14,731 nt of DNA, from the NCBI GenBank assembly GCA_022563285.1, contig JADFNQ010000011.1:1-14731 (forward strand), written 5' to 3'. The notes beneath the pieces are model-generated. The model was given only the letters and a program-made list of their open reading frames with translations, searched no databases and was not told where the DNA came from. Of this stretch, positions 6,446-13,501 are shown one piece after another (position 1 is the stretch's first letter; the number at the start of each line of letters is the position of its first letter). Position numbers and translations under genes: made by a program. This DNA comes from Chloroflexota bacterium (GTDB taxonomy: Bacteria > Chloroflexota > Dehalococcoidia > SM23-28-2 > RBG-16-64-32).

Positions 6446-7363
6446 TCATGTCCCCCCCAGCGAAGTCGCTATCCGGATACCTGCCGGGCCCAAGATCACA
6501 AGCATGAACGCCGGGAAGATGAACAGGACAAGTGGAAAGATCATCTTGATCGGGGCCTCGTGGGCCGTCTTCTCCGCCCGCTGGCGCCGGCGGGTCCTCA
6601 TCTGATCGGCTTGCACGCGGAGCACCTGAGCAATGCCAACGCCCAGTTGCTCAGCTTGAATGATCGCGTTAATGAAGCTGGTGAGCTCATCCACGCCCAG
6701 CCTATCAGTCATCTCTATCAGGGCCTCACGGCGCATCTTGCCCATCGCCACCTCACGCAGCATGCGAGACAGCTCCTCGGCCAGTGGGCCGCTGCTCTTC
6801 TGAGACACGCGGGCCAGCGCCGCATCCAGTCCCAGTCCTGCTTCCACACTGGTGGTCACCAGGTCCAAACTGTCTGGGAGCGCCTTGATAACCTGCTTCT
6901 GACGCGCCTTTACGCGACCTTTGAGCCACGTGCCGGGAATCATCCAGCCGACGACGCCGAATATCAGCACCGCCACCGCCTGCTGAAGACCGATCGTGCC
7001 CCAAACGACGACGACGGCCGCCAGGACAAGGCCGGCCATGAAGCTGACGGATGTCATCCAGATAACCACGTACGTGTTCAGGCTCATCGGATTGCCGGAC
7101 ATGACAAGCTGCTTCTCGATGTTCGCCAGTACCCTTGCCGGCAGCACCGATGTGGCCCCCTTCGCCAGCGCCTCAATGCCGGGCACCAGGACACGGTCGG
7201 CGAACGGCACGCCGAGATCGGATTCCCCTTCTACGGTCTCCACCGCCCTCGTCCTGAAATCCTGCATTCGCGCCTCTATCATGGAGGGAGAGCGCCGCGC
7301 CAGCCCAACTACCAGGCTGATCACCGCCAGAAACACCAGAACTCCGATAATACCGATCAGCAT
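6446..7363 (-). CDS. tadC: Tad/Flp pilus inner-membrane platform protein TadC (type II secretion F family)
   Basis: A 305-residue integral membrane protein with hydrophobic segments at about 2-21, 98-122, 125-145 and 272-293. The cytosolic T2SSF domain lies between them (about 160-265: LPDSLDLVTTSVEAGLGLDAALARV, LREVAMGKMRREALIEM, FINAIIQAEQLGVGIAQVL). This is the GspF-like fold that contacts the assembly ATPase and forms the pilus platform with TadB. The L(P/A)DxLDLVxxSVEAGLGLDAAL signature is the usual TadC form. Its ribosome site AGAGGT overlaps the TAG of tadB, and only 8 nt separate the genes, so expression is coupled. The stop overlaps the possible upstream start of XRE copy 2. Confidence 0.93.
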   Translation of the reverse strand: MLIGIIGVLVFLAVISLVVGLARRSPSMIEARMQDFRTRAVETVEGESDLGVPFADRVLVPGIEALAKGATSVLPARVLANIEKQLVMSGNPMSLNTYVVIWMTSVSFMAGLVLAAVVVVWGTIGLQQAVAVLIFGVVGWMIPGTWLKGRVKARQKQVIKALPDSLDLVTTSVEAGLGLDAALARVSQKSSGPLAEELSRMLREVAMGKMRREALIEMTDRLGVDELTSFINAIIQAEQLGVGIAQVLRVQADQMRTRRRQRAEKTAHEAPIKMIFPLVLFIFPAFMLVILGPAGIRIATSLGGT

Positions 7364-7371
7364 GTCAACCT

Positions 7372-8358
7372 CTAGATTTCGATAGCCAGTATCTTCTTCA
7401 TAGACATTGCGCCCAGGAACTCCAGCACCACCGCCGTCACAAGCATGATCTGCCCAGCACTCGTTGTGAACAGTAACCCCATATACTCAGGGTTGATCAG
7501 CATGAACAGTAGCCCCATGCCGATCGGCAGCCCGCCGATGATGATCCCCGTCATCCGCTGTTGGGAGGTGAGAGTGGAGATCTCTCCCCGGATGCGCTCC
7601 CGCTCACGCATCGTGAACGCTACCCCCTCCAGGATCTCTGCCAGGTTGCCACCCACGCTGCGCTGAATGTTTATCGCAGTCAGAACCATTTCCAGATCCG
7701 GGCTGTCTATCCGATCACCCATCGCCTGGAGGGCGTCCTCACCGCTCATCCCCAGGTTGGCATCACGCATCATGCGCTTCACCTCAGTCGCCAGGGGCGG
7801 GTCAAGCTGGTTGGCGGCGAACTCAAAGCTCTGCATCAACCCATACCCGGACTTGAGGGAGTTGGCCACCATCCCCAGCATCTCTACCATCTGGGTGTTG
7901 ATCTTCTTGGTGCGGGAGTTCTTCTTGGAGCCCACCCAGATAGCGGGCAAAGCGTAGCCTAGCACCGCCGCACCGAGCCCCAGAACGATGGCGAACAGGC
8001 TTCGAGTAAAGATGAACGGCAGCACGAAGAACACCAGAGCCGCCACGTAGCGGATCATGTAGTATTCACCCACGCGCAGGGGCAACCCCGCCTTCTCTAG
8101 ACTCAAGGCAACCTGCTCCGAGCCGCGGAGTTGCCCGATGAAGGTGCTAAGGATAGGCAGGCCGCTGTAGGACCGCTTCCTCAGTACCGGCCCCTCCTGC
8201 TGCTGTTGCTCCGGCGACACCTCCGCCGCTGCCCTCTCGCTCCGGAACGAGTCCAGCCGCTCCTCCATGGCGCTGCGGCGGGACGTGCGAAGACCGACGA
8301 TGAGCGAGAAGACGGCGAGAATGACCGTCAACGCGATGATGACAAGCAGGACATCCAT
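7372..8358 (-). CDS. tadB: Tad/Flp pilus inner-membrane platform protein TadB (type II secretion F family)
   Basis: A 328-residue membrane protein, the partner of TadC. Hydrophobic segments lie at about 3-23, 102-118, 121-143, 268-288 and 300-322, with a T2SSF domain at about 155-285 (MLGMVANSLKSGYGLMQSF, MMRDANLGMSGEDAL, AINIQRSVGGNLAEILE, ERIRGEISTLTSQ). The IRGEIxTLTSQ and GGNLAEIL motifs are typical of TadB and separate it from TadC. Residues 25-80 are a soluble linker with a glutamine run (QQQQ). The ATG begins 3 nt after the cpaF stop with no clear ribosome site, so its translation probably depends on ribosomes finishing cpaF. Confidence 0.93.
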   Translation of the reverse strand: MDVLLVIIALTVILAVFSLIVGLRTSRRSAMEERLDSFRSERAAAEVSPEQQQQEGPVLRKRSYSGLPILSTFIGQLRGSEQVALSLEKAGLPLRVGEYYMIRYVAALVFFVLPFIFTRSLFAIVLGLGAAVLGYALPAIWVGSKKNSRTKKINTQMVEMLGMVANSLKSGYGLMQSFEFAANQLDPPLATEVKRMMRDANLGMSGEDALQAMGDRIDSPDLEMVLTAINIQRSVGGNLAEILEGVAFTMRERERIRGEISTLTSQQRMTGIIIGGLPIGMGLLFMLINPEYMGLLFTTSAGQIMLVTAVVLEFLGAMSMKKILAIEI

Positions 8359-8361
8359 GGT

Positions 8362-9723
8362 CTATGCCTTCACCTTCGGCAAGAACACGCTCTCCGGCAG
8401 CTGTATGCCGGCCAGCGCGAACTTGTCCGCGAAACTGGGCCGCAGGCCGGTAGCCGTCATCTGGCCCAGGATCCGTCCTTCAGGGTCCACACCAGCTTGG
8501 TTAAATGTGAACAGGTCCTGCATCGTAACGATCTGGCCTTCCATGCCGGTAATTTCGGTCACATGCGTCACCCGTCTCACGCCATCGCTGAAGCGGGCCA
8601 GCTGCACGAGGAGGTGCAGCGCGGAGGCCATCTGCTCCCGGATCGCCCGCTGCGGCAGGTCCAGGTTGGCCATCATCACCATGTTCTCCACGCGGGCCAG
8701 GGCATCGCGCGGGGAGTTGGCGTGGACCGTGGACAGAGACCCTTCATGGCCCGTGTTCATCGCGTTCAGCATGTCGAACGCTTCGGGCCCGCGCACCTCT
8801 CCGATGATGATGCGGTCTGGCCGCATACGCAGGCAGTTGCGCAACAGTTCGCGCTGTGTGATCTCCCCCTTACCATCGATGTTGGGGGGCCGCGCTTCCA
8901 GACTCACCACGTGCGGCTGCTGCAGCTTAATCTCCGTCGGATCCTCAATGGTGATGATGCGATCGCTCTCCGGAATGTAAGCGGACAGCGCGTTCAGGAA
9001 CGTGGTCTTACCGGTGCCGGTACCGCCGGAGATGAGCGTGTTCAGCCGGAGCTTAACGCAGGCTTTCAGGAACTGCGCCATCTCCGCCTCTAGCGTGCCG
9101 CCGGCCACCAGCTCATCCATCGTCATCTTGTCAGCGCGGAACTTTCGGATCGTGATCGTCGGGCTCTTGGGCGCTACCGGCGGTATGATGACGTTGACAC
9201 GTGAGCCGTCAGGCAGACGAGCGTCCACCATCGGCGACGACTCATCGACGCGGCGTCCCAGGGGAGCAACGATCCTCTCGATGATCCGCTGCACGTGCTC
9301 CGCGTCCCGGAAGCGGATATCGCTCAGGTAGATTATCCCCTCCCGCTCGAAGTACACCTCGTCGGGAGCGTTCACCATCACTTCGGACACTGAGGGGTCA
9401 CGAATCATCGTATCGATGGGCCCGAGTCCGACAACCTCGTCCACCACCCGAGACACGATCTGATCGCGGGTGATGCCGCCCACAGTGGGCATCTCCCGGC
9501 GCAGGACAGTCTCCGCGGCCTGCTCCACGAGACCCCTTCGCTCTTCAGGGGCCATGGAGCTGATCTCATCGGCGTCCAGCTCCTCAATCAGCACCTGATG
9601 CAACCTGAAGATGAGCCCCTCCATATCCTCGTTGTGGCGGCCGGGAGTCCCTCTAGAGGGGGCACTCTCTGGCCGGGCCAAGGGACCCTGAGTACGGCTG
9701 CTACCTGATAGCGGGTTAGGCAT
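8362..9723 (-). CDS. cpaF: Tad/Flp pilus assembly ATPase CpaF/TadA
   Basis: A 453-residue secretion ATPase of the VirB11/GspE superfamily, cytosolic, that powers pilin export and pilus assembly. The N-terminal domain (about 35-190) includes EVVGLGPIDTMIRDPSVSEV and the DARLPDGSRVNVIIPP motif. The core has Walker A GGTGTGKTT (233-241), the Asp box IITIEDPTEI (256-265), Walker B RIIIGEVRG with catalytic Glu309, and the His box region TGHEGSLSTVHANSPRDAL (324-342). All catalytic elements are intact. Residues 1-33 are a low-complexity leader (proline, serine, arginine) not typical of the family, so initiation at the internal Met34 (MEGLIFRLHQ) is possible. GGAG before the annotated ATG spans the end of cpaE. 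Four bases separate it from cpaE. Confidence 0.95.
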   Translation of the reverse strand: MPNPLSGSSRTQGPLARPESAPSRGTPGRHNEDMEGLIFRLHQVLIEELDADEISSMAPEERRGLVEQAAETVLRREMPTVGGITRDQIVSRVVDEVVGLGPIDTMIRDPSVSEVMVNAPDEVYFEREGIIYLSDIRFRDAEHVQRIIERIVAPLGRRVDESSPMVDARLPDGSRVNVIIPPVAPKSPTITIRKFRADKMTMDELVAGGTLEAEMAQFLKACVKLRLNTLISGGTGTGKTTFLNALSAYIPESDRIITIEDPTEIKLQQPHVVSLEARPPNIDGKGEITQRELLRNCLRMRPDRIIIGEVRGPEAFDMLNAMNTGHEGSLSTVHANSPRDALARVENMVMMANLDLPQRAIREQMASALHLLVQLARFSDGVRRVTHVTEITGMEGQIVTMQDLFTFNQAGVDPEGRILGQMTATGLRPSFADKFALAGIQLPESVFLPKVKA

Positions 9724-9727
9724 CTCT

Positions 9728-10978
9728 CTACTCCACCTTCACTTCTGACTTCTCCTCGGTCAGCTGTCCAAGGATGCGGCCAAACAGGCCCTTGCCATCC
9801 CGTTTCTGCTGTCGCTGGCCCTCGCCCTGCTGGTGAACGCCGCTGAGCACGTGGGCCAACTCCACCAAACTCTCCGAGGCCTTAGCGCTGGGCTTCGTGA
9901 CCACCACCGGCATGCCCAACTGAGTCGCCATGCTGATATTTCGGTCGTAAGGGATAGACCAGAACACCTCCCGGCCCAGCATCCGCTTCACTTCTTGGGG
10001 TTGAATGTTGCTCGCCTCGTTGGTGGCGTTTATGACCAGCTTCACCTTCTCCTGGGGGAAGTTCCAGGAGCGGAGCATATCGAGCGCCAACAGGGTGTCC
10101 TTGAGGCTGGCCAGGTCCACGGTAGCCACCAGAAGCACCAGCGTAGCCAGCTCCAGCGCCCGCGCCACGATGTCGTTGAACGTGCCCGGGGTGTCCAGGA
10201 TCACGTAATCATATGTCTGCGCCAGCAGCGTGACCACGCGCTCAATATGGCCGGCGTGGACATTGCGCCAGTCCGTGGGCCGGACCGGCGCCGGCAGGAT
10301 TGTCACCCCCGTGTTGTGGGTGTAGAGACAGTCCTGAAGCATCTCCCGGCTGATCTCTTCCTCCGGCAGCGCCAGATCGGCTATGCTGCGCTCCACAGGG
10401 ATGTCCATGAGGATGGCGACATCACCGAACCGGGTGTCCAGGTCGACGAGCGTCACCGACTGGTTAGTCTTCTGCACTAGGGCGGTGGCGAGGTTGGTTG
10501 AGATCGTCGTCTTGCCGATTCCCCCCTTAGCGCCGAAGACTGTGAGCACGGTGCCGCAGGCGAGCGGTTCCTCCATCTCCCCCGAGATACGCGCCCGTTT
10601 CCGCTCCTCGGTCGCCAGCACGGTATGAATAGAGGTGACCAGCTCCTCTTCCTGGACGGGGGTTGTGAGGTAGTCACTGACACCGGCAAGCATCGCTTTG
10701 CGGATGCTGCCCGGTTCCTTGATGGATGAATAGGCCACGATCGGGGACTGAGGCAGGAGATCCGCCACCGCCTCCACCGTCTGCAGGGCTCTGACTACGG
10801 GCTCCTCTATGGCGACGACCACGACATCCGGCTCCGCCTCCTTGGCCAGCGACACCGCTTCGATCCCATAGCCAGCTTCGCCCAGCACTGCGAAACCCGA
10901 AAGGGCCAGCATCTTCTGGACCTCAGACCTTGCGATCTGATCCTGGTCTATTACGATGACTCGGGGGTTACGTGCCAT
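9728..10978 (-). CDS. cpaE: Tad/Flp pilus localisation protein CpaE/TadZ (pseudo-receiver plus MinD/ParA-type ATPase)
   Basis: A 416-residue cytosolic protein. Residues 5-122 form a response-regulator-like fold that keeps the acidic pair Asp11/Asp13 but has Ala56 at the phospho-acceptor position (VVVVAIEEP) and Thr106 in place of the conserved Lys, so it is an atypical receiver unlikely to be phosphorylated. Residues 140-375 form a MinD/ParA-type ATPase with deviant Walker A KGGIGKTT (151-158), the switch region VDLDTRFGDVAILMD (178-192) and DYVILDTPG (257-265). CpaE/TadZ proteins mark the pole or site where the pilus machine assembles. The ATG at 10978 is chosen with AGGG just ahead; a TTG at 11011 would add 11 unlikely residues. 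The C-terminal ~35 residues are charged and low in complexity. Confidence 0.92.
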   Translation of the reverse strand: MARNPRVIVIDQDQIARSEVQKMLALSGFAVLGEAGYGIEAVSLAKEAEPDVVVVAIEEPVVRALQTVEAVADLLPQSPIVAYSSIKEPGSIRKAMLAGVSDYLTTPVQEEELVTSIHTVLATEERKRARISGEMEEPLACGTVLTVFGAKGGIGKTTISTNLATALVQKTNQSVTLVDLDTRFGDVAILMDIPVERSIADLALPEEEISREMLQDCLYTHNTGVTILPAPVRPTDWRNVHAGHIERVVTLLAQTYDYVILDTPGTFNDIVARALELATLVLLVATVDLASLKDTLLALDMLRSWNFPQEKVKLVINATNEASNIQPQEVKRMLGREVFWSIPYDRNISMATQLGMPVVVTKPSAKASESLVELAHVLSGVHQQGEGQRQQKRDGKGLFGRILGQLTEEKSEVKVE

Positions 10979-11020
10979 TTGCCCTACACTCCCATGACCT
11001 CTCCCAAACAAGACGCGCCG

Positions 11021-11908
11021 CTATTGTAGTGACGATAGCCCCAGCAGCGCCGCGCAGTTGGGCGACGCTCCGTTATCTGCCCACACGCTTCGAGTCTCCA
11101 CCAGACTGGAATCGCCGAAGGCGCGCAGCGCCAGGGCCAGCCGGCCGCTGAAGTTCTGTCCGCAGGTCTCGGCCACGGTGAGGACCTCCCCGTGCACCGG
11201 CGATACCGCCAGGGTGACGGTCGTGGCGTCCGGGTTGGAGCTTTCACCGTCGTCAGAGATTGATGGCGCGCCCTCGGTACCTTCATTCACCGCAGTCAGC
11301 GCCACATCCTGATCGATGCTCAACACCTGCGCATTCTGTATGATCGTCCTCGCGATCTCGTCCCTGCCGCCTTCGAGGGTGACGCCGCCTCCGGTGGAGT
11401 CGCTGGTTTCGATCTTGACGGTGAGGATAACGTCCACGTAATCGCCCGGCCTGATGAGGCCGCTGGCGCCGATCACGTTGCTCACCTGGATGGAGACCGC
11501 ACGCATGCCCTCCGGAATCACGAAGGCCAGCGGCGGATTCTCCACATTGGTGATGGCAGCGCCGGTAGGTGTGACCTTCGTCGGGATCACCTGCTCACCC
11601 GCCACCAGCGGCACGCGGGTCACCTGGCCGACAACAGCAGCCGGGTCGCCGAAGACATCCGCCAGCACCGCGCCAGACGAGATCTCCTTGATCTCTACCA
11701 TCTCCTCCGTCACGCGCGTGCCGGCAGGGATGTTCTGGGTGGCGACGACCACAGGCGTTACCACCGCGCCGGAGACGTCGCCGCCGCCGCCGTCGCTGGC
11801 CTGGCTCAGGTACACAACCACGAGCACCGCGCTCACGATCCCCAGGAACAGGCCCAGAAGCATAAGACCTTTGTTAGACCTACCGCCTAACGCCTGATTC
11901 TTAATCAT
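11021..11908 (-). CDS. cpaB: Flp pilus assembly protein CpaB/RcpC (SAF domain)
   Basis: A 295-residue membrane-anchored protein. After a short basic N-terminus, one membrane segment runs at about 14-35 (GLMLLGLFLGIVSAVLVVVY), followed by a flexible DGGGGD stretch. The SAF domain (about 52-113) has the typical PVVVATQNIPAGTRVTEEMV and GQVTRVPLVAGEQVIPTKV, and the RcpC region (about 125-265) has IPEGMRAVSIQVSNVIGASGL and RPGDYVDVILT. In diderms CpaB sits in the periplasm and couples to the secretin; here no secretin gene is seen, so it probably works at the outer face of the cytoplasmic membrane or in the wall. A GAGGT ribosome site lies about seven bases ahead of the ATG. It starts after a 333-bp gap from tadE and leads into cpaE with 42 nt between. 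Confidence 0.9.
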   Translation of the reverse strand: MIKNQALGGRSNKGLMLLGLFLGIVSAVLVVVYLSQASDGGGGDVSGAVVTPVVVATQNIPAGTRVTEEMVEIKEISSGAVLADVFGDPAAVVGQVTRVPLVAGEQVIPTKVTPTGAAITNVENPPLAFVIPEGMRAVSIQVSNVIGASGLIRPGDYVDVILTVKIETSDSTGGGVTLEGGRDEIARTIIQNAQVLSIDQDVALTAVNEGTEGAPSISDDGESSNPDATTVTLAVSPVHGEVLTVAETCGQNFSGRLALALRAFGDSSLVETRSVWADNGASPNCAALLGLSSLQ

Positions 11909-12115
11909 CTCTTACCTCGCAGGTCACTATTTTCCGGCCTCACCCGCAGCGAGCGGGCCACAATAAAACCTCATTACGAATCTAATGATGGTATTGGGGG
12001 CCATTCTGTTACGAGATCAGCCACTGCGAAGCGACTAATTCTAAATACTATGGCCGAAGCATGAGATGCTGGCCATTTGGTGTTGGATAAACGGTGAGAC
12101 GGACTCCCTCTTGGT

Positions 12116-12147
12116 CTGAGGAGGCGCCCACGGTCGTGGGACCTCAG
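12116..12147. repeat. Two-part hairpin in the tadE-cpaB gap
   Basis: The outer stem CTGAGG (12116-12121) pairs with CCTCAG (12142-12147). Inside it CCCACG (12127-12132) pairs with CGTGGG (12135-12140). Together they form an imperfect hairpin with an internal loop, and its end touches the next palindrome. Confidence 0.55.
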
Positions 12148-12162
12148 GGGCGGCCGCCCCTG
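12145..12162. repeat. Perfect 18-bp GC palindrome
   Basis: CAGGGGCGGCCGCCCCTG is its own reverse complement. It shares three bases with the preceding hairpin, so the two structures exclude each other if both form at full length. Confidence 0.6.
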
Positions 12163-12204
12163 CCTAGCGCATCCCGGGGCCGGGGCCTGCCTGGCCTTAC
12201 CCGT

Positions 12205-12219
12205 CGGCGCCTCGCGCCG
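12205..12219. repeat. Short hairpin, 6-bp stem
   Basis: CGGCGC (12205-12210) pairs with GCGCCG (12214-12219) across a CTC loop. It is one member of a hairpin series between tadE and cpaB. Confidence 0.5.
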
Positions 12220-12225
12220 TACCGC

Positions 12226-12243
12226 AGGGGGCCACAGCCCCCT
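12226..12243 (-). terminator. Hairpin at the tadE stop codon
   Basis: AGGGGGC (12226-12232) pairs with GCCCCCT (12237-12243) across a CACA loop, and the stem includes two bases of the tadE stop. It lacks a U-tract, so it may be a 3'-protecting or partial termination structure rather than a classical terminator. Confidence 0.45.
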
Positions 12244-12667
12244 ACTCTAACCTCATCTCCGCCGTTGAAGAGAACGTCAGCGTGGGACCAAGAATGTCGC
12301 CGCTGACGAATTGGACCAAGCCAGCCAGTGGAGTTATAAGGTCATAATCGTAATCCACCTGCACCACCACAGAGTCCCCCGGTTGGCCTTGGGCGTTGGT
12401 GACCGTGACGGTCATATTTGAAGATTCGTTTGGAAGATCGGAAGTTTGATAGACGCGATCAATGATGTCTTGCTGCGTGGCGGCGACCGCTCCCAGCCGC
12501 GCACCTTCGCGGGCGGAGTTCGTCACCGTGATCCAGGAATAGAAGCCCATGCCGAAGTCCACGATGGCGAACAGAAGGATAAGGAAGATTGGAATAAGAA
12601 GCGCAAACTCGGCCAGAGCCTGCCCCTTCTCCCCGTTCTTTCTCCGTATTCGAATCAGTTTTAACAT
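12242..12667 (-). CDS. tadE: TadE-like pseudopilin
   Basis: A 141-residue TadE-type protein. A short basic leader ends in EKG, followed by QALAEFALLIPIFLILLFAIVDFG. The prepilin peptidase site is G15 with Glu20 at +5, followed by a hydrophobic segment at about 21-43. The NSAREGARLGA motif after it (50-60) is a hallmark of TadE-like proteins. The remaining ~80 residues form a small extracytoplasmic domain ending in FSSTAEMRLE. TadE and TadF are minor pilins processed by the same peptidase as Flp. Only one TadE-like gene is seen here, and no TadF or TadG. The ribosome site is weak, and the gene follows a pair of strong hairpins after flp, so it is probably expressed far less than the major pilin. 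Confidence 0.9.
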   Translation of the reverse strand: MLKLIRIRRKNGEKGQALAEFALLIPIFLILLFAIVDFGMGFYSWITVTNSAREGARLGAVAATQQDIIDRVYQTSDLPNESSNMTVTVTNAQGQPGDSVVVQVDYDYDLITPLAGLVQFVSGDILGPTLTFSSTAEMRLE

Positions 12668-12742
12668 CGGCTAGCCCATCTACTGGCCGCAGGCACAGCG
12701 CCCGCAAGGAAAAGACCCTAGATCATGAATCCGAGCTGCTGT

Positions 12743-12783
12743 CATGGGTGGTGGGGCCGGTTGCCCCGGCCCCACCACCCATG
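12743..12783 (-). terminator. 18-bp perfect stem between flp and tadE
   Basis: CATGGGTGGTGGGGCCGG (12743-12760) pairs perfectly with 12766-12783 around a 5-nt loop. Read in the direction of the pilus operon it follows the flp stop by about 37 nt. No U-tract follows, so partial termination, or an RNA-processing or stabilising element, is likely. Confidence 0.65.
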
Positions 12784-12784
12784 G

Positions 12785-12808
12785 CCGACGGCAGCATGCT
12801 GCCGTCGG
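12785..12808 (-). repeat. Perfect 24-bp palindrome just after flp
   Basis: The 24 bases are self-complementary: a 10-bp arm CCGACGGCAG, centre CATG, and the complementary arm. It begins 11 nt after the flp stop in the operon direction and is one base away from the 18-bp stem, so the transcript would carry two stacked hairpins. Confidence 0.65.
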
Positions 12809-12819
12809 TCCGCACTACG

Positions 12820-13002
12820 TTACAGCTCGCTAGTAATGCTGCCCAGGGTGCCCGCGATAGCCAGGCCGAGAAGGCCCAACGCCGCGATGCAGACCACCGC
12901 GATGAGCGCCAGGAGCAGACCGTACTCGGCCAGAGCCTGACCCTCTTCCCGCTCGAAGCGGGCAACGAACCGCAGCAGGGCCGCGCTAATAATGGAAAGC
13001 AT
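12820..13002 (-). CDS. flp: Flp/Fap-type major pilin
   Basis: A 60-residue Flp prepilin. The leader is 21 residues and ends in EREEG. The mature protein begins QALAEYGLLLALIAVV, with Glu at +5 and Tyr at +6 after the G21 cleavage site, then a hydrophobic helix and a very short tail GTLGSITSEL. The 39-residue mature pilin is within the small size typical of Flp pilins, which polymerise into the adhesive Tad pilus fibre. It has the strongest ribosome site in the locus (AAAGGAGG about 6 bases ahead of the ATG) and is first in the operon, followed by two strong hairpins. This fits high expression of the structural subunit. A single pilin copy is present. Confidence 0.93.
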   Translation of the reverse strand: MLSIISAALLRFVARFEREEGQALAEYGLLLALIAVVCIAALGLLGLAIAGTLGSITSEL

Positions 13003-13136
13003 CTCTTCCTCCTTTCCTAAAGGTTCTCACGCTTTCCTCTCCCCCGGAGACACTATCGATAAAGACAGCCCGTCCCGAGGGTCTTCATGAGGTTAGATGA
13101 CAGCCCATCTACACCCGTTACGCTTATGTCCACATA

Positions 13137-13152
13137 GTGAAAGAATTTTCAC
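13137..13152. promoter_or_regulatory. Candidate operator: GTGAAA-N4-TTTCAC inverted repeat upstream of flp
   Basis: Perfect 6-bp half-sites separated by four bases (GAAT on the plus strand), 135 bp upstream of the flp ATG. The size and symmetry suit a dimeric helix-turn-helix protein. No protein can be assigned from sequence. Confidence 0.35.
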
Positions 13153-13349
13153 CACCCGTACTGGCCCGTCCTCGCCACGCTAAACGTTTACCGGTTCCCT
13201 GCGTTCCAACTAAAGAAGACGTATTCTGTGATCCAGCGTTACGTAAACTCCGATCAGGTGCCCGTCTCTCTGACCCAGCGGCGCCACGAGCGGGAGACGG
13301 TGGCAGCGCTCCACTGCTTCACGCTTTGCGGAGTAACTCCAATACGAGA

Positions 13350-13369
13350 CCCCAGCCTGAAGGCTGGGG
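13350..13369 (+). repeat. 8-bp hairpin CCCCAGCC-TGAA-GGCTGGGG
   Basis: A perfect 8-bp stem with a 4-nt loop in the divergent region. Short stems of this style occur at the ends of some IS200/IS605-type elements, but no transposase or second end is visible, so it is recorded only as a hairpin. Confidence 0.5.
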
Positions 13370-13427
13370 CATGGGCGGAGTCGATACCACACCCGTTACG
13401 GCCTGGTGATGCCCACCGATACGCCGC

Positions 13428-13442
13428 TGCGCCTGAGGCGCA
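13428..13442 (+). repeat. 6-bp hairpin TGCGCC-TGA-GGCGCA
   Basis: A perfect 6-bp stem with a TGA loop, immediately ahead of the larger compound hairpin at 13446-13478 and about 80 nt before the peptidase start. Confidence 0.4.
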
Positions 13443-13445
13443 TCA

Positions 13446-13478
13446 GCAGGCGGCTGAAGGCGAGTGCGCCTCCGCTGC
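13446..13478 (+). repeat. Compound hairpin ahead of the prepilin peptidase
   Basis: Outer arms GCAG/CTGC and CGG/CCG (with one bulged G) enclose an inner stem AGGCG (13458-13462) and CGCCT (13467-13471) with loop AGTG. It ends 18 nt before the possible -10 box at 13496. If transcription begins further upstream it would fold in the leader RNA. Confidence 0.4.
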
Positions 13479-13495
13479 AAAGCATGAACTGACGG

Positions 13496-13501
13496 TATAC
13501 T
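13496..13501 (+). promoter_or_regulatory. Possible -10 box of the prepilin peptidase gene
   Basis: TATACT matches 5 of 6 bases of the -10 consensus and lies 20 nt before the TTG start. No good -35 is found at 16-18 bp upstream, so the assignment is weak. Confidence 0.25.

Larger units (their letters stand above)
11909..12241. other. Hairpin-rich intergenic region between tadE and cpaB
   Basis: 333 bp without a convincing gene. The half next to tadE (12116-12243) holds at least four GC-rich inverted repeats, listed separately. The half next to cpaB (11930-12100) is AT-richer and could carry an internal promoter for cpaB and the genes after it, but I see no clear -35/-10 pair. A small stem CCCGC (11943-11947) with GCGGG (11953-11957) lies in the cpaB leader, about 35 nt before its ATG. 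Confidence 0.5.

Noticed and set aside
8131..9093. 320-codon plus-strand open frame opposite cpaF/tadB
   Set aside because: It overlaps well-supported ATPase and TadB sequences, has no recognisable motif and is typical GC-driven shadow coding.
12094..12306. 70-codon plus-strand frame between tadE and cpaB
   Set aside because: The sequence is a run of inverted repeats; the translation is Arg/Pro-rich and without family resemblance.
13350..13369. Hairpin considered as the end of an IS200/IS605-like element
   Set aside because: No transposase, TnpB, target duplication or second end could be found in the window.
13250..13480. Considered a riboswitch or structured RNA gene upstream of the peptidase
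   Set aside because: Several stems are present, but I could not match any known riboswitch consensus, including GEMM c-di-GMP types.
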